A stretch of 40,737 bases of DNA from a virus. A program made the translations under genes and the position numbers. The stretch lies in IMG/VR virus record IMGVR_UViG_3300009527_000010, positions 1-40,737 of that record; one strand, given 5' to 3'. The notes under the pieces were generated by a model. That model did not search any database, was not told the DNA's origin, and saw only the letters and a program-made list of their open reading frames with translations. Of the stretch, positions 31,810-40,164 are shown one piece after another. Numbering within the stretch: the first letter of the stretch is position 1; every line of letters starts with the position of its first letter.

Positions 31810-32835
31810 TTAAGCGCCTTTGAAGAGCTTAATGATACCAGTGTTTGTCGATGCATTCGCGCTCTTAGGATTCATGAATCCTTTGAACTGAGTGTCAATG
31901 GCAAAGTGAGTGGTGTCGTAAGCGTTCTCCAAGCAGTCATAACGCTCAGTGACTTCGTGGTACACTCCTGGCAAGAACGGATTCTGCAAAGAGTAGTACA
32001 CCTTATCACCAGCGCGAGACTCACGTGGAGCTCCCATTGGGAAGATGTCACGAGCTTTGTTCGCGAATGCATAAGCAAACGGGCTTACCATATAGATAGG
32101 CTGATTTGCGACTGCACCAAGGCCACGGATATCGAACACCCAATTGATCGCGTCTAAGCGATTGCGGTTGTCTTTACCATCAGCATTTGCAAACTTCTTT
32201 TCTGCATTGAAATAAGCATCATAGAAATCACCGCCTGTAACAGCGAATGAACCCATGAGGTTATTCAAGATTTCAATACGAGCGATCTTCGACATCAAGT
32301 TGTCGTTGTAGTCCACAGCCGGCACAACAATACCAGAAGCATTGTTTGTGTAGCCAGATGGAGCCCAAGCGGAAGTACCAATGTTCGCTTCAAGGAAAGC
32401 CAACACTTTTGCATTGATGTTCTTAGCATGCTGGTACATGTGCTGAAGCATCAATTGAGCAATCTCTTGCTGTTCGGAAATTTCGTTGGTACGCTGATCC
32501 TTTGAATTCACCGAGAAAGTGGTGTTGATTGCAGCATCCAACACATTGGTTTGCGCATCGGTACCACCTTGTGCTCCTGTGAAGTCACATTCAGTCGTAG
32601 CAGTTTCTTCCACAGCGGTTTCAACTTGCTCGAACCATACGATTTTCATCGATTGTTCTTTCTCTTTTGAGAATTCGATCTTAGCAGCTTGGTTAGCCAA
32701 AGCAGCTTTTGCGGTTGCAGGATCAAAATTCTTATACAAACGATTTACGCTTGTATCAGTATTAAGAGCCTTGGTCATCTCCATCTGCAAGGCCAACAAG
32801 GCCGATGCAGTTTTTGTGCCGTTAGTAATTGCCAT
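31810..32835 (-). CDS. Major capsid protein
   Basis: 341 residues, directly after the scaffold gene and followed by a terminator. It begins MAITNGTKTASALLALQMEM, has AEANIG-like loop residues in KVLAFLEANIGTSAWAPSGY, and a C-terminal region QPIYMVSPFAYAFANKARDI, FPMGAPRESRAGDKVYYSLQ with a P-domain feel, and ends NTGIIKLFKGA. Length and position fit an HK97-fold capsid protein. Family not named. Confidence 0.8.
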   Translation of the reverse strand: MAITNGTKTASALLALQMEMTKALNTDTSVNRLYKNFDPATAKAALANQAAKIEFSKEKEQSMKIVWFEQVETAVEETATTECDFTGAQGGTDAQTNVLDAAINTTFSVNSKDQRTNEISEQQEIAQLMLQHMYQHAKNINAKVLAFLEANIGTSAWAPSGYTNNASGIVVPAVDYNDNLMSKIARIEILNNLMGSFAVTGGDFYDAYFNAEKKFANADGKDNRNRLDAINWVFDIRGLGAVANQPIYMVSPFAYAFANKARDIFPMGAPRESRAGDKVYYSLQNPFLPGVYHEVTERYDCLENAYDTTHFAIDTQFKGFMNPKSANASTNTGIIKLFKGA

Positions 32836-32865
32836 TGTATTTAAAAATTAGGTTAGGAATTGCTT

Positions 32866-33843
32866 TTATTTTGCTTCAACTGCTTCAAGCATGGCTTTGT
32901 CCGCTTCTCCAAGAATCGCGTTAAATTGCGATTGTCCTAGCTTCCCTTCTCCTTTCAACTTGTTTGCTGATGACAAGAATACGTTGTACTCTTCCATGTT
33001 TTTTGGAGCAGATAAACCCAAGGATTCAATTGTGACTGTATCACCAGCTCCACCACCAGCACCACCACCACCACCACCATCACCTTTCGCTTTAGCGGCT
33101 GTCTTTAAGCCGTCTAGTGGCTTATAGGCATCAGTGATGACGGAATCAAGTTTAAGTGAGTGTCCGTGTGCGTCCTTTCTCAATTCTCCCTTTTCATCAA
33201 TCAACACAATTTCGCCATTTTCCAAAACCTTGAATTGGTTGTTGGATAATAACGCTGCTTGTGCTGTTGCTTTAAGGGCTTGGATTGTTTCAGCAGGAAT
33301 GTCAGTGCGAAGCGTCAATGAATCTTCGAATTTTCTTGCTGCTGCTTTAACAGCATTAGAAACCTTCTCCTTTTCAATGTTAGACTTCAAATCATTCAAG
33401 GCCGTTTCCTTCTCAGTGATCCTGCCTTCATAGTCCTTTTTCACACGCTCTTCCGCTTCACGGACACCTTGTATAAAAGTTTCTGATGCCTTGATCTTGT
33501 CAGGCTCGGTCTGAATGTTTGTGATCTTCTTGACTGCTTCTGGAATTGCGTTCAAAAGGTCATTACCTTTCAGCGTTTTGTCGATACCGGGAATTGCATC
33601 TGAGATTGCCTTTTCAAACTTTTCAGCAGTTTGTTTTGTAAACTTGCCTTCAGCCTGCTCTAGGTCTCTTTTGCGTTTGGCTTCAGCGTCCTCATTAAGT
33701 TTGGCAACATGTGCGCTAAACTTGTCTTCAATGAATTTGCCTGCACCATCCTTGATCTTGTCACCATCAAAGAGAGTTGATGATACCTCCGATTCAGCCA
33801 CGTTTAACGCCTTGCTGAGGGCCCCGATTAACTCTTTACTCAT
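32866..33843 (-). CDS. Scaffold protein
   Basis: 325 residues, highly charged and helical (SAHVAKLNEDAEAKRKRDLE, QAEGKFTKQTAEKFEKAISD, YEGRITEKETALNDLKSNIE). A Gly-rich linker (KGDGGGGGGAGGGAGDTV, about 255-272) precedes a C-terminal helical domain (SLGLSAPKNMEEYNVFL, QSQFNAILGEADKAMLEAVE) that would bind the capsid. This architecture and position directly before the capsid gene are typical of a scaffold. Confidence 0.8.
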   Translation of the reverse strand: MSKELIGALSKALNVAESEVSSTLFDGDKIKDGAGKFIEDKFSAHVAKLNEDAEAKRKRDLEQAEGKFTKQTAEKFEKAISDAIPGIDKTLKGNDLLNAIPEAVKKITNIQTEPDKIKASETFIQGVREAEERVKKDYEGRITEKETALNDLKSNIEKEKVSNAVKAAARKFEDSLTLRTDIPAETIQALKATAQAALLSNNQFKVLENGEIVLIDEKGELRKDAHGHSLKLDSVITDAYKPLDGLKTAAKAKGDGGGGGGAGGGAGDTVTIESLGLSAPKNMEEYNVFLSSANKLKGEGKLGQSQFNAILGEADKAMLEAVEAK

Positions 33844-33912
33844 TGCAAAGTTATTGATTTAATTATACTGATGTTGCGATTCTCTAAAACAATTCAACAT
33901 GAAATGAACACG

Positions 33913-34104
33913 TTAAGTGTTCATTTCAGGTGCTTGTGGTTGTTCAGGAATTGCAATTTCCAATTCCTTTACTTCCTTAGTTTTTTCAATTGGCTTTGAT
34001 GTGATCTGAAATTTCTTTTTCAAATCATCAGGCCACTTTTCAAAGTCCTTGTGGTCCAGGTTCTGCTCAAAGCCACTTCGCTTATTTCGGATAGTGATCT
34101 TCAT
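33913..34104 (-). CDS. Hypothetical protein, 63 aa
   Basis: It begins MKITIRNKRSGFEQNLDHKD, has DLKKKFQITSKPIEKTKEVK, and ends in a Pro-rich tail (AIPEQPQAPEMNT). No family recognised. A hairpin AAATGAACAC/GTGTTCATTT overlaps its stop (33903-33927) without a U-tract. It sits 2 nt from the Ala-rich protein; a pair of small head-region proteins. Confidence 0.5.
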   Translation of the reverse strand: MKITIRNKRSGFEQNLDHKDFEKWPDDLKKKFQITSKPIEKTKEVKELEIAIPEQPQAPEMNT

Positions 34105-34106
34105 GC

Positions 34107-34520
34107 TTATGCAGGAATTTCAGAAATCAACTCATCGCGCAAGCGTGTCATGGTCACACGTGGATCATTACCAAAGAATGAGATGATATCTTCCTTTGTA
34201 GCTCCATTAAGTTTCTTCTTGATTTCTTCAAGATCAGTGGTGGTATAACCTTCCGATTCAGATTTTGGAGCTTGGTTTGCCTCCGCTTTGGCTGCCGCTT
34301 CTGCATCTGCCTTTGCTGCCGCTTCTGCATCTGCTTTAACCTGAGCCGCTGCCTTTGCTGCCGCTTCTGCATCAGTATTTTTTTCTCCTGTAACTTCACC
34401 AGGAGCTTCCACCCATCCTTCGGCCTCCGGGAATTGGTACTTTTTGGTTGAGAACGCAAGGATTACGTCTTCATCGAATTCGCGGGTCACTCCGTTTCTT
34501 GAAAATGTTTTGTTTGACAT
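34107..34520 (-). CDS. Ala-rich repeat protein, 137 aa
   Basis: The N-terminal 50 residues (FDEDVILAFSTKKYQFPEAE) look like a small β domain. The middle is a repeat of AEAAAKADAEAAAKAEA type (about 52-85), and the C-terminal helical domain DLEEIKKKLNGATKEDIISF looks like a small SAP/HeH-like helical domain. The DNA of the repeat (34283-34372) is itself repetitive (GCTTCTGCATCTGC units). It is possibly a head decoration or accessory factor; unknown. Confidence 0.55.
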   Translation of the reverse strand: MSNKTFSRNGVTREFDEDVILAFSTKKYQFPEAEGWVEAPGEVTGEKNTDAEAAAKAAAQVKADAEAAAKADAEAAAKAEANQAPKSESEGYTTTDLEEIKKKLNGATKEDIISFFGNDPRVTMTRLRDELISEIPA

Positions 34521-34538
34521 GATTTATTTAGGTTTAAA

Positions 34539-35459
34539 TTAAACTGCTCTATACAATTCACCTTTCTCATTTGATTTGATGGTAGAATCTCTTCTGATCG
34601 CCTCTGAGTTGGTAATATATCTTTTGTGATGACGGCAACGATGCCCACCCATGTGCTTTAGTGGAATGTATTCCAAATCATCATCCCATCTTGGACCACA
34701 TTTCTCATTCCTGAGCACTGGCCATTCTGTTGTGGCTTCATTTGTCAATATCACCTTGCCTGCCCTCTCTTTGCAAAAACATCGTGTGGTTTCAATCACG
34801 GTGCCCGTAAATAAAAAAGCATCCATGTTAAATTCCTTCGCGATTAAGTCCTCTTGCGCTCTGGCTGCTATATTGAATGTGTCTAATGCCATTGTTTTGA
34901 AATGCCGTAACAACTTGCCCTCCTGCATATCAGTTCCTTCAACAAATCGAATAAGCGACTTCATCATGTCGGAAAATGGAGAGGCATTGAAAACACTGTC
35001 AATAATAATTTTACTCACTCCATTTCTCAACTCTGGATTATTGGTTAGGCTATCCATGTAACCACCGGTAATGATTTTGAAAGATGACTCCGAGAGTTCA
35101 ATCCCCATTTTACCAAGCAAGTCCTTTTCAATCTTTTTTGAAAAGGCAAGGAAATTGGATCCCTTGATTTGCAATTTGAAATAAGAATTTATTGCCTTTA
35201 CCGTGGCAACAATTTCCTTAGAAATAGTCTCAACGATTGGCTTCAACTCATTACTTTGAAAATCATTTAGAACCTCATCGACAATCATTGTTAGATCGCG
35301 CTTTGCATTCAGATTTTTATCCTTTTCGTATTGATACAGAGCATTCATGAGCCGTTCCACAAGGTTGCGTTCAGCTTTAGTCAATAATCGTTCAGATGAT
35401 CGTTCAACTTTTTCGATCAAATCTTCGACCTTTTTCCATGCGTCATCAGTGGCACTCAT
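34539..35459 (-). CDS. MuF-like minor head protein
   Basis: 306 residues, placed directly after the portal with an ATGA overlap. A long helical N-terminal part is followed by the C-terminal F-like pattern ETTRCFCKERAGKVILTNEA, WPVLRNEKCGPRWDDDLEY, HMGGHRCRHHKRYI, i.e. clustered Cys and His that probably bind zinc as in Mu gpF/SPP1 gp7 proteins. The role is head morphogenesis, probably injected or portal-associated. No toxin domain is fused at the C-terminus. Confidence 0.75.
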   Translation of the reverse strand: MSATDDAWKKVEDLIEKVERSSERLLTKAERNLVERLMNALYQYEKDKNLNAKRDLTMIVDEVLNDFQSNELKPIVETISKEIVATVKAINSYFKLQIKGSNFLAFSKKIEKDLLGKMGIELSESSFKIITGGYMDSLTNNPELRNGVSKIIIDSVFNASPFSDMMKSLIRFVEGTDMQEGKLLRHFKTMALDTFNIAARAQEDLIAKEFNMDAFLFTGTVIETTRCFCKERAGKVILTNEATTEWPVLRNEKCGPRWDDDLEYIPLKHMGGHRCRHHKRYITNSEAIRRDSTIKSNEKGELYRAV

Positions 35460-37222
35460 ATAACAACCGTTGGACTTATTTTATCCATAATAGACTTGAC
35501 ATCCTCTTGGATTTTCATATCTCGAATTGCAGGAGTCATTGCGAACCAATTCTCATACTTCAATTCAAGTTTATCCATGATGCGATCATAGTTCGCCCAC
35601 AAAATCCGATCTTCAGGAGTAACTAAATTCTGAGCAATCAAATACTTGATGTCCTCTACTTTCTTGTCTCCAAAAGGCTCGTGAATGATTCTAACAGCAT
35701 CGCGCATATCGCTGTGGCTATCAGAAACCGATAGCTTTCGGGAAATTTTCTTACGAAGAGCCCTACGCACTGCGACTGGCATTCCTTCGCTTTCTTTGTA
35801 ATCAGTGAGTAATTCAGATAGTGTCTTGATATCCAAATCATCCGGGAATCGAATTTTATATTGTGGACTATCTATATCGCGAATCTGAGTAGCCATGTCC
35901 ATGCAGAAGGTCCAAATGGCTTCGATCTGTCTGTTGTATGGCAGCAAAACGTCTTGTTGATCCTCATAGTCCACTTTGATCTCTGTGGCTGTGCTCATAA
36001 CGCTTTTTTCCTGTGCTTTAGAAGGAAACACATCCTGAATACAGGCCAACTCTTCACCTTTGAGATATTCCAAAAGAAATTTCGGAGTAGTGATGTCAGT
36101 CTGAATGTATCGAACGATATTGTCCAAATCTCGATCATCCTCTGGCTTCTTTCCAAGCCTTGTTGTGATTACGTCCATTGCACTTTTTGCAATAGGCTCA
36201 TGTCCTGAACCTTTGCAGTTTGGGCATATTTTATCACTACCTACCTGAAATCCATTTCTGCACATAGTGTGAATTCCATCTGAACCCGTCCACCCCTTAC
36301 ACTCTTCAACCTGTTGGATCTTTTGAGGAAAGACGTGAAGTGCAATGGAAATATCCATTTCGCTTTTGGCCTTAATCAACGATTCCATTCTTGGAATAGC
36401 GGTATTGAATGGCGTAACGCAAGTTCTACCATCGGTATCATCATCAGGAATAAAGCCTATGCGCATCACTTGAATATGCTTTACATGAGGTTTATATACT
36501 TTGATTTCGTAGGTCTTACTCGCTGCCTTTACATACAACGGGGTGTTTTCTTTTACCAAATTTGCGACAACCTCTAATTCACCAGAATCTTTTTCCATCA
36601 GAGCAGGCTCTAATGCATTGCTTCGATCATCAACTACTCTGGCAACCAAACACTCGCTTTGATCGGAATCCTCAGAGAAATTATAACACTTGACCACACT
36701 ACCCATCTGCAATACAGCATGCTGCAATACCGTGTGATCATATTTGAAATTCAGCACATCCTTGGATGCAATAATTTCGGGTAGGAATTTTGCCTTTTCA
36801 GTATTGTGATCGAATTCCGGTATAGTTATAACTAGGAATGCATTTGGATCCCGGAAGGCGCGACGATGGACCTCGGTTGTGACATAATTGTACAATGGCT
36901 GATTACCATTGAACTTATCCGCTAAATCCTTTTCTTTATCACCGAGCGAAATATTCACATTGTCCGTTCTGAGTGCTTTATTGAACGGGGTCATGATCTT
37001 GTTGATCAGAGCCGGTGTTGTTAGCCTCGTGATGGCCTTTCGTTGCTCGAAATCCTCAATATTTTCGCGCTTGATGAACTGCTGTAGCAATTCTCCATTG
37101 GCAGATCTGCTGTTGGAAAACATGTTTTTGAGCTTCTTTGCATATTCAACTGTATGCTCATGATCGGGGTGTTTAACTCCGTTTAAGGTCTTCCAAAGAA
37201 AGATTAGGTTATTTACTTTCAT
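35456..37222 (-). CDS. Portal protein with zinc-ribbon-like insertion
   Basis: 588 residues from ATG 37220-37222. A TTG three codons earlier would extend it but lies between ATG and the operator repeat. The portal call is based on size, position between terminase and MuF, and RAFRDPNAFLVITIPEF, KFKYD-like crown and stem strands. A Cys cluster C308, C321, C333, C336 (ECKGWTG, HTMCRNG, ICPNCKGSGHEP) forms a DnaJ/rubredoxin-like knuckle in the middle, unusual for a portal. An operator repeat ends 11 nt before the ATG. Confidence 0.75.
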   Translation of the reverse strand: MKVNNLIFLWKTLNGVKHPDHEHTVEYAKKLKNMFSNSRSANGELLQQFIKRENIEDFEQRKAITRLTTPALINKIMTPFNKALRTDNVNISLGDKEKDLADKFNGNQPLYNYVTTEVHRRAFRDPNAFLVITIPEFDHNTEKAKFLPEIIASKDVLNFKYDHTVLQHAVLQMGSVVKCYNFSEDSDQSECLVARVVDDRSNALEPALMEKDSGELEVVANLVKENTPLYVKAASKTYEIKVYKPHVKHIQVMRIGFIPDDDTDGRTCVTPFNTAIPRMESLIKAKSEMDISIALHVFPQKIQQVEECKGWTGSDGIHTMCRNGFQVGSDKICPNCKGSGHEPIAKSAMDVITTRLGKKPEDDRDLDNIVRYIQTDITTPKFLLEYLKGEELACIQDVFPSKAQEKSVMSTATEIKVDYEDQQDVLLPYNRQIEAIWTFCMDMATQIRDIDSPQYKIRFPDDLDIKTLSELLTDYKESEGMPVAVRRALRKKISRKLSVSDSHSDMRDAVRIIHEPFGDKKVEDIKYLIAQNLVTPEDRILWANYDRIMDKLELKYENWFAMTPAIRDMKIQEDVKSIMDKISPTVVI

Positions 37223-37233
37223 TGGCGCCAAAT

Positions 37234-37256
37234 TATGCTAATTACGTCAAATTAAA
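37234..37256 (-). promoter_or_regulatory. Operator-like repeat before the portal gene
   Basis: In transcription direction TAATTTGACGTAATTAGCAT, 11 nt from ATG 37222 and just after a strong terminator (37259-37290), so transcription probably restarts here. Confidence 0.6.
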
Positions 37257-37258
37257 CA

Positions 37259-37290
37259 AATAACCCCTTCAACTTTTTGAAGGGGTTATT
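37259..37290 (-). terminator. Intrinsic terminator between the 106-aa gene and portal
   Basis: A perfect 14-bp stem AATAACCCCTTCAA / TTGAAGGGGTTATT with a 4-nt loop; on the minus strand TTGTTTAATTT follows. It lies 36 nt after the 106-aa gene. Confidence 0.75.
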
Positions 37291-37325
37291 AACTACCTTG
37301 AGCCAAACGTATAACTATATCACAG

Positions 37326-37646
37326 CTATGCTGCGAAATCATTAGGGTATTTTACAATAAACCAATTACCCTTGACCTTTTTTAATTCAAATTCAGGATC
37401 GCTCTTGAGCATTTTCATAATGGTTTGATAAGACATCGGCACCTTTTCACCTCGCTCGTAGGTGACTTTACCTTTATTCTTACCACGTTCAGACTTACGC
37501 ACACGCAAAGAACACTTGCCCAGCGCGATCATCGCATCTGGTAATGGAATCCAACGGATCTTCACTGCACTCGCATCAACATGCTGCTCCTTTTTCATCT
37601 TGTCCAACTCTTCTTTGAGTTCCAATATTTGCCTTTCTAAATCCAT
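37326..37646 (-). CDS. Hypothetical basic protein, 106 aa
   Basis: A coiled-coil start (MDLERQILELKEELDKMKKE) is followed by IRWIPLPDAMIALGKCSLRV, a basic loop RKSERGKNKGKVTYERGEKV and a winged-helix-like end (MSYQTIMKMLKSDPEFELKK, VKGNWFIVKYPNDF). It could be a small DNA-binding regulator: it stands alone between its own operator repeat and terminator, within the packaging region. The role is inferred from the fold feel only. Confidence 0.5.
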   Translation of the reverse strand: MDLERQILELKEELDKMKKEQHVDASAVKIRWIPLPDAMIALGKCSLRVRKSERGKNKGKVTYERGEKVPMSYQTIMKMLKSDPEFELKKVKGNWFIVKYPNDFAA

Positions 37647-37672
37647 GACGCTATAAATTAGTTATGCAAATA

Positions 37673-37695
37673 TATGCAAATTACGTCAAATTATA
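37673..37695 (-). promoter_or_regulatory. Operator-like repeat before the 106-aa gene
   Basis: In transcription direction TAATTTGACGTAATTTGCAT, 26 nt upstream of ATG 37646, with an extra overlapping ATATTTGCATA half-site at 37663. It is the best match to the consensus. Confidence 0.6.
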
Positions 37696-37710
37696 CAAAA
37701 CACCGCTTTT

Positions 37711-39183
37711 TTATTTTGGAAAGAACTCTTCATTGAATTCATAAGCCAAGTAGTAGATTAATGCATCAGCACAGTGGCCTCCTTCTTCGTAACTATCTCC
37801 CGTGGCCTTGTCTCTCACTACACGCTTAACGTACCCACCAGTGCGATCAATAGTAAGGGTATCAAAATCCTTGATTAAGTTCTTGCAACGATGTGATATT
37901 TCCAAAACACAAGTATCTCCCTTTAATACTTTGGACATAGCGAATTGGCGTTTGGCAAGTGGGGGAGCTGAACGAAGGAAGATGTTTGAGTAATTATGCC
38001 TGTATTGATTGAAATCGATCTCAATCTGCTCTTCATACGAATTCGCCTCTTCCCTTCCTTTTCGCTGACCTCTCGCACGGCCTGATGGATCGCCTGTATA
38101 GAAAACAGACTTGATCCATGGGTACATCGCTTCAATTCTATCCTTGATATCCGTTATGCTGTTATTTGGAGGCGTCAAACATATTTCATCCAATACAGTT
38201 ATTTTGGCCTTGCCATCGGGAAGCCTACCCTTTTGTATCAATAGGCAGGTACTATATGGTTTTCTATTGAAGTCAAAAGCTAAAATAATGGCAGAATTTT
38301 GGTCGGGCTCAACGGAGTCGCTTACATGGGTGGTTCTACTGAATTCATCAAAGAACTCGCTACCGGTCTTCATTCTACCAAACTCACCATTGGCATACAC
38401 CGTATAGTAATAATCGTTCTTGTACGTCTTGTAATAATCGAAGTTAGCAATGGTGTGCTCATCTCGAAACCCGTATTGTGAGCCAGCAGGATGACCTACA
38501 ATCCAAAAATTATCGCGGTAAGTAGTTTTTATCAGAACAGTATTGCCTATCTCATTTATTCGAATATAACTATGCTCATGGTCCAACATAGAATATTTTG
38601 TTGGAGCACCAGGAACATTCAAAGGCAAGTCGATCCATTTCTCCATTGGCACATCATCCACAACCTTCTGAATGATATCTCTATTCACCCAATGATCAGG
38701 ATCAATTGGATTCATATCAGCAATAATCTTTTGGTTTGGCTTTCCACGCAAACGTCTGCTCAATTCGTCAAAATCCTCCTTTTCAAATGCTGAAACCTCA
38801 TTCATGTACACAAATTGATAGCTCGATAATCCTTTTGTTTTTTCAGGGTCGTCAAGCCCTTTGAAGGTGGTTTTATACTCCCCGTTTTTAGCCCGAATAT
38901 GTCTTTTTATGAATTCTAAATCACCGGTAAGCTCCAAGGCTTTAGCTGCGCTTTGAAAGTCAGAATATACAGTGTCATCAATTGTTGTTGATTCCTTCCT
39001 GTAGGTCATGAAATTGCAGTGATGCTTCTGTTGATACAGGAGTAGATTTTGAACAATGGTGTGCGTTTTACCTGCACTGGATCCACCAATGACAAACACA
39101 AACCTTATTTTTGGATCCTCAAGAACACGCTCAAGATGCCAAAATAAAGGATTGAATAAATATGGATGGTAAACAACCTTCAT
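37711..39183 (-). CDS. terL: Terminase large subunit
   Basis: 490 residues. Walker A GGSSAGKT (33-40), Walker B QFVYMNE (123-129) and coupling region ADMNPIDPDHWV (155-166) make up the ATPase. The nuclease domain shows D304 (AFDFN), D365 (TGDPSG) and D473 (HCADAL), the three acidic residues of the RNase H-like fold. It packages DNA through the portal. The start overlaps the small terminase stop (ATGA) and the order small-large-portal is standard. Confidence 0.92.
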   Translation of the reverse strand: MKVVYHPYLFNPLFWHLERVLEDPKIRFVFVIGGSSAGKTHTIVQNLLLYQQKHHCNFMTYRKESTTIDDTVYSDFQSAAKALELTGDLEFIKRHIRAKNGEYKTTFKGLDDPEKTKGLSSYQFVYMNEVSAFEKEDFDELSRRLRGKPNQKIIADMNPIDPDHWVNRDIIQKVVDDVPMEKWIDLPLNVPGAPTKYSMLDHEHSYIRINEIGNTVLIKTTYRDNFWIVGHPAGSQYGFRDEHTIANFDYYKTYKNDYYYTVYANGEFGRMKTGSEFFDEFSRTTHVSDSVEPDQNSAIILAFDFNRKPYSTCLLIQKGRLPDGKAKITVLDEICLTPPNNSITDIKDRIEAMYPWIKSVFYTGDPSGRARGQRKGREEANSYEEQIEIDFNQYRHNYSNIFLRSAPPLAKRQFAMSKVLKGDTCVLEISHRCKNLIKDFDTLTIDRTGGYVKRVVRDKATGDSYEEGGHCADALIYYLAYEFNEEFFPK

Positions 39184-39572
39184 CCCTCTTCCTCGCTCAT
39201 ATTCTTGAACCCGATTTCCTTAACGGGCGGCAGAACTTCCACTGTTGTTTTGAATAAATTGAGCAGCTTAGCTTGATGCTCCATGATCTTCACCATTGCC
39301 ATAACACCAGCAGGAGTCTTCGCCATATCAGATGGCAGTTCCGACATCATCTTTTCACATTTGAGTAATTGCTTACTAACCCATGCCTTTGCTTCAGGCG
39401 CTGCTTGCTCTGCAATGTATTCGTTGACCACTTTGATATACTCTGACATTGTTGGCCGCGTAACACCCCACATGGCCACACCGGATTCAATGATCGTTTT
39501 GGTATCATACGAATCGAGGGTTTGCCTGAGCACAGTCATTATCCTTCGATGATATTCTATATCGGAAATCAT
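39180..39572 (-). CDS. terS: Terminase small subunit
   Basis: 130 residues, between the 90-aa gene and terL with ATGA overlaps on both sides. It has a helix-turn-helix-like region (YDTKTIIESGVAMWGVTRPT, MSEYIKVVNEYIAEQ) and a central helical oligomerisation part (WVSKQLLKCEKMMSELPSDM, VMAMVKIMEHQAKLLNLFKT). It recognises the packaging site and stimulates TerL. Assigned from position and helical HTH layout. Confidence 0.7.
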   Translation of the reverse strand: MISDIEYHRRIMTVLRQTLDSYDTKTIIESGVAMWGVTRPTMSEYIKVVNEYIAEQAAPEAKAWVSKQLLKCEKMMSELPSDMAKTPAGVMAMVKIMEHQAKLLNLFKTTVEVLPPVKEIGFKNMSEEEG

Positions 39573-39841
39573 TTCGCGCTGATGTATTGGATTGTGGCCA
39601 TATCAGATTGGATATCCAAAACACGCTCTCGAATCTTGCTTGCCTGTTCAGCTCGCATCCTTTGAGTGTCAACACCGGTGTCTGCAATGGCCATCTCAAG
39701 TTTTTGCAATTGGTTTTGCAGTGTAGCTGACTTGGTTTCGAGATAAGCTAGAATTCGTTGACGCAACACTTCAGATTGATCCGTAAATGTGGCGGCAGGT
39801 GTTTCGCTTTGTGCTTTTGTTTTTGGTGGTGTCTTTGCCAT
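39569..39841 (-). CDS. Coiled-coil protein next to terminase, 90 aa
   Basis: Start at ATG 39839-39841 (MAKTPPKTKAQSETPAATFT). A longer frame reaches further up but lacks support. The body is coiled coil (VLRQRILAYLETKSATLQNQ, LQKLEMAIADTG, QRMRAEQASKIRERVLDIQS). No family recognised. First gene of the packaging operon, behind a 218-nt non-coding leader. Confidence 0.55.
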   Translation of the reverse strand: MAKTPPKTKAQSETPAATFTDQSEVLRQRILAYLETKSATLQNQLQKLEMAIADTGVDTQRMRAEQASKIRERVLDIQSDMATIQYISAK

Positions 39842-40059
39842 GTATAAGTTAGATAAAATTATGGCAGCGCCCTTGTGCACAGGACACCGCCTTCGTTTTC
39901 AGTGGTTTTTGATAACCTTAAAACCGTCTCAAAAGAACCTCTTGTCGAGTAACAAAATACAGCATAAACAGGGCCTAATGGTTTTGTGTCTCATGGCGTT
40001 TGACATGATGTAAACTTATAGACCCGTGTTGTATTGTATTTACAACGACAGCACAAACT
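39842..40059 (-). other. Non-coding leader upstream of terminase genes
   Basis: 218 nt without a supported gene; the best frame on the minus strand gives 25 residues. It is moderately GC-rich for the window near 39866-39895 (CAGCGCCCTTGTGCACAGGA). Position upstream of terS is where cos or pac sites lie; no repeat or palindrome here proves it. Confidence 0.3.
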
Positions 40060-40082
40060 TATGCAAATTACGTCAAATTAAC
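40060..40082 (-). promoter_or_regulatory. Operator-like repeat before the packaging operon
   Basis: In transcription direction TAATTTGACGTAATTTGCAT, identical to the copy at 37673, 218 nt upstream of the first packaging gene and directly after a terminator, so it marks the start of a transcript. Confidence 0.6.
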
Positions 40083-40083
40083 A

Positions 40084-40154
40084 CAAAAAAAGAAGCCGTA
40101 CCAAAGATGATACGGCTCCCTCTCTACTCCACTCCGACCTTCACACCGGAGTGG
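40084..40154 (-). terminator. Intrinsic terminator plus second hairpin
   Basis: AGCCGTA / TACGGCT (40094-40117) followed by a run of T on the minus strand (40084-40091). A second stem CCACTCCG / CGGAGTGG at 40129-40154 lies between it and the gene end. Together they end the transcript of the restriction-like gene. Confidence 0.75.
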
Positions 40155-40164
40155 TAATGCTCAA

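Noticed and set aside
33903-33927. Terminator at the end of the 63-aa gene
   Set aside because: The stem is good but no U-tract follows on the minus strand.
34283-34372. Tandem DNA repeat as a regulatory element
   Set aside because: It encodes an Ala-rich helical linker in frame, which explains the repetition.
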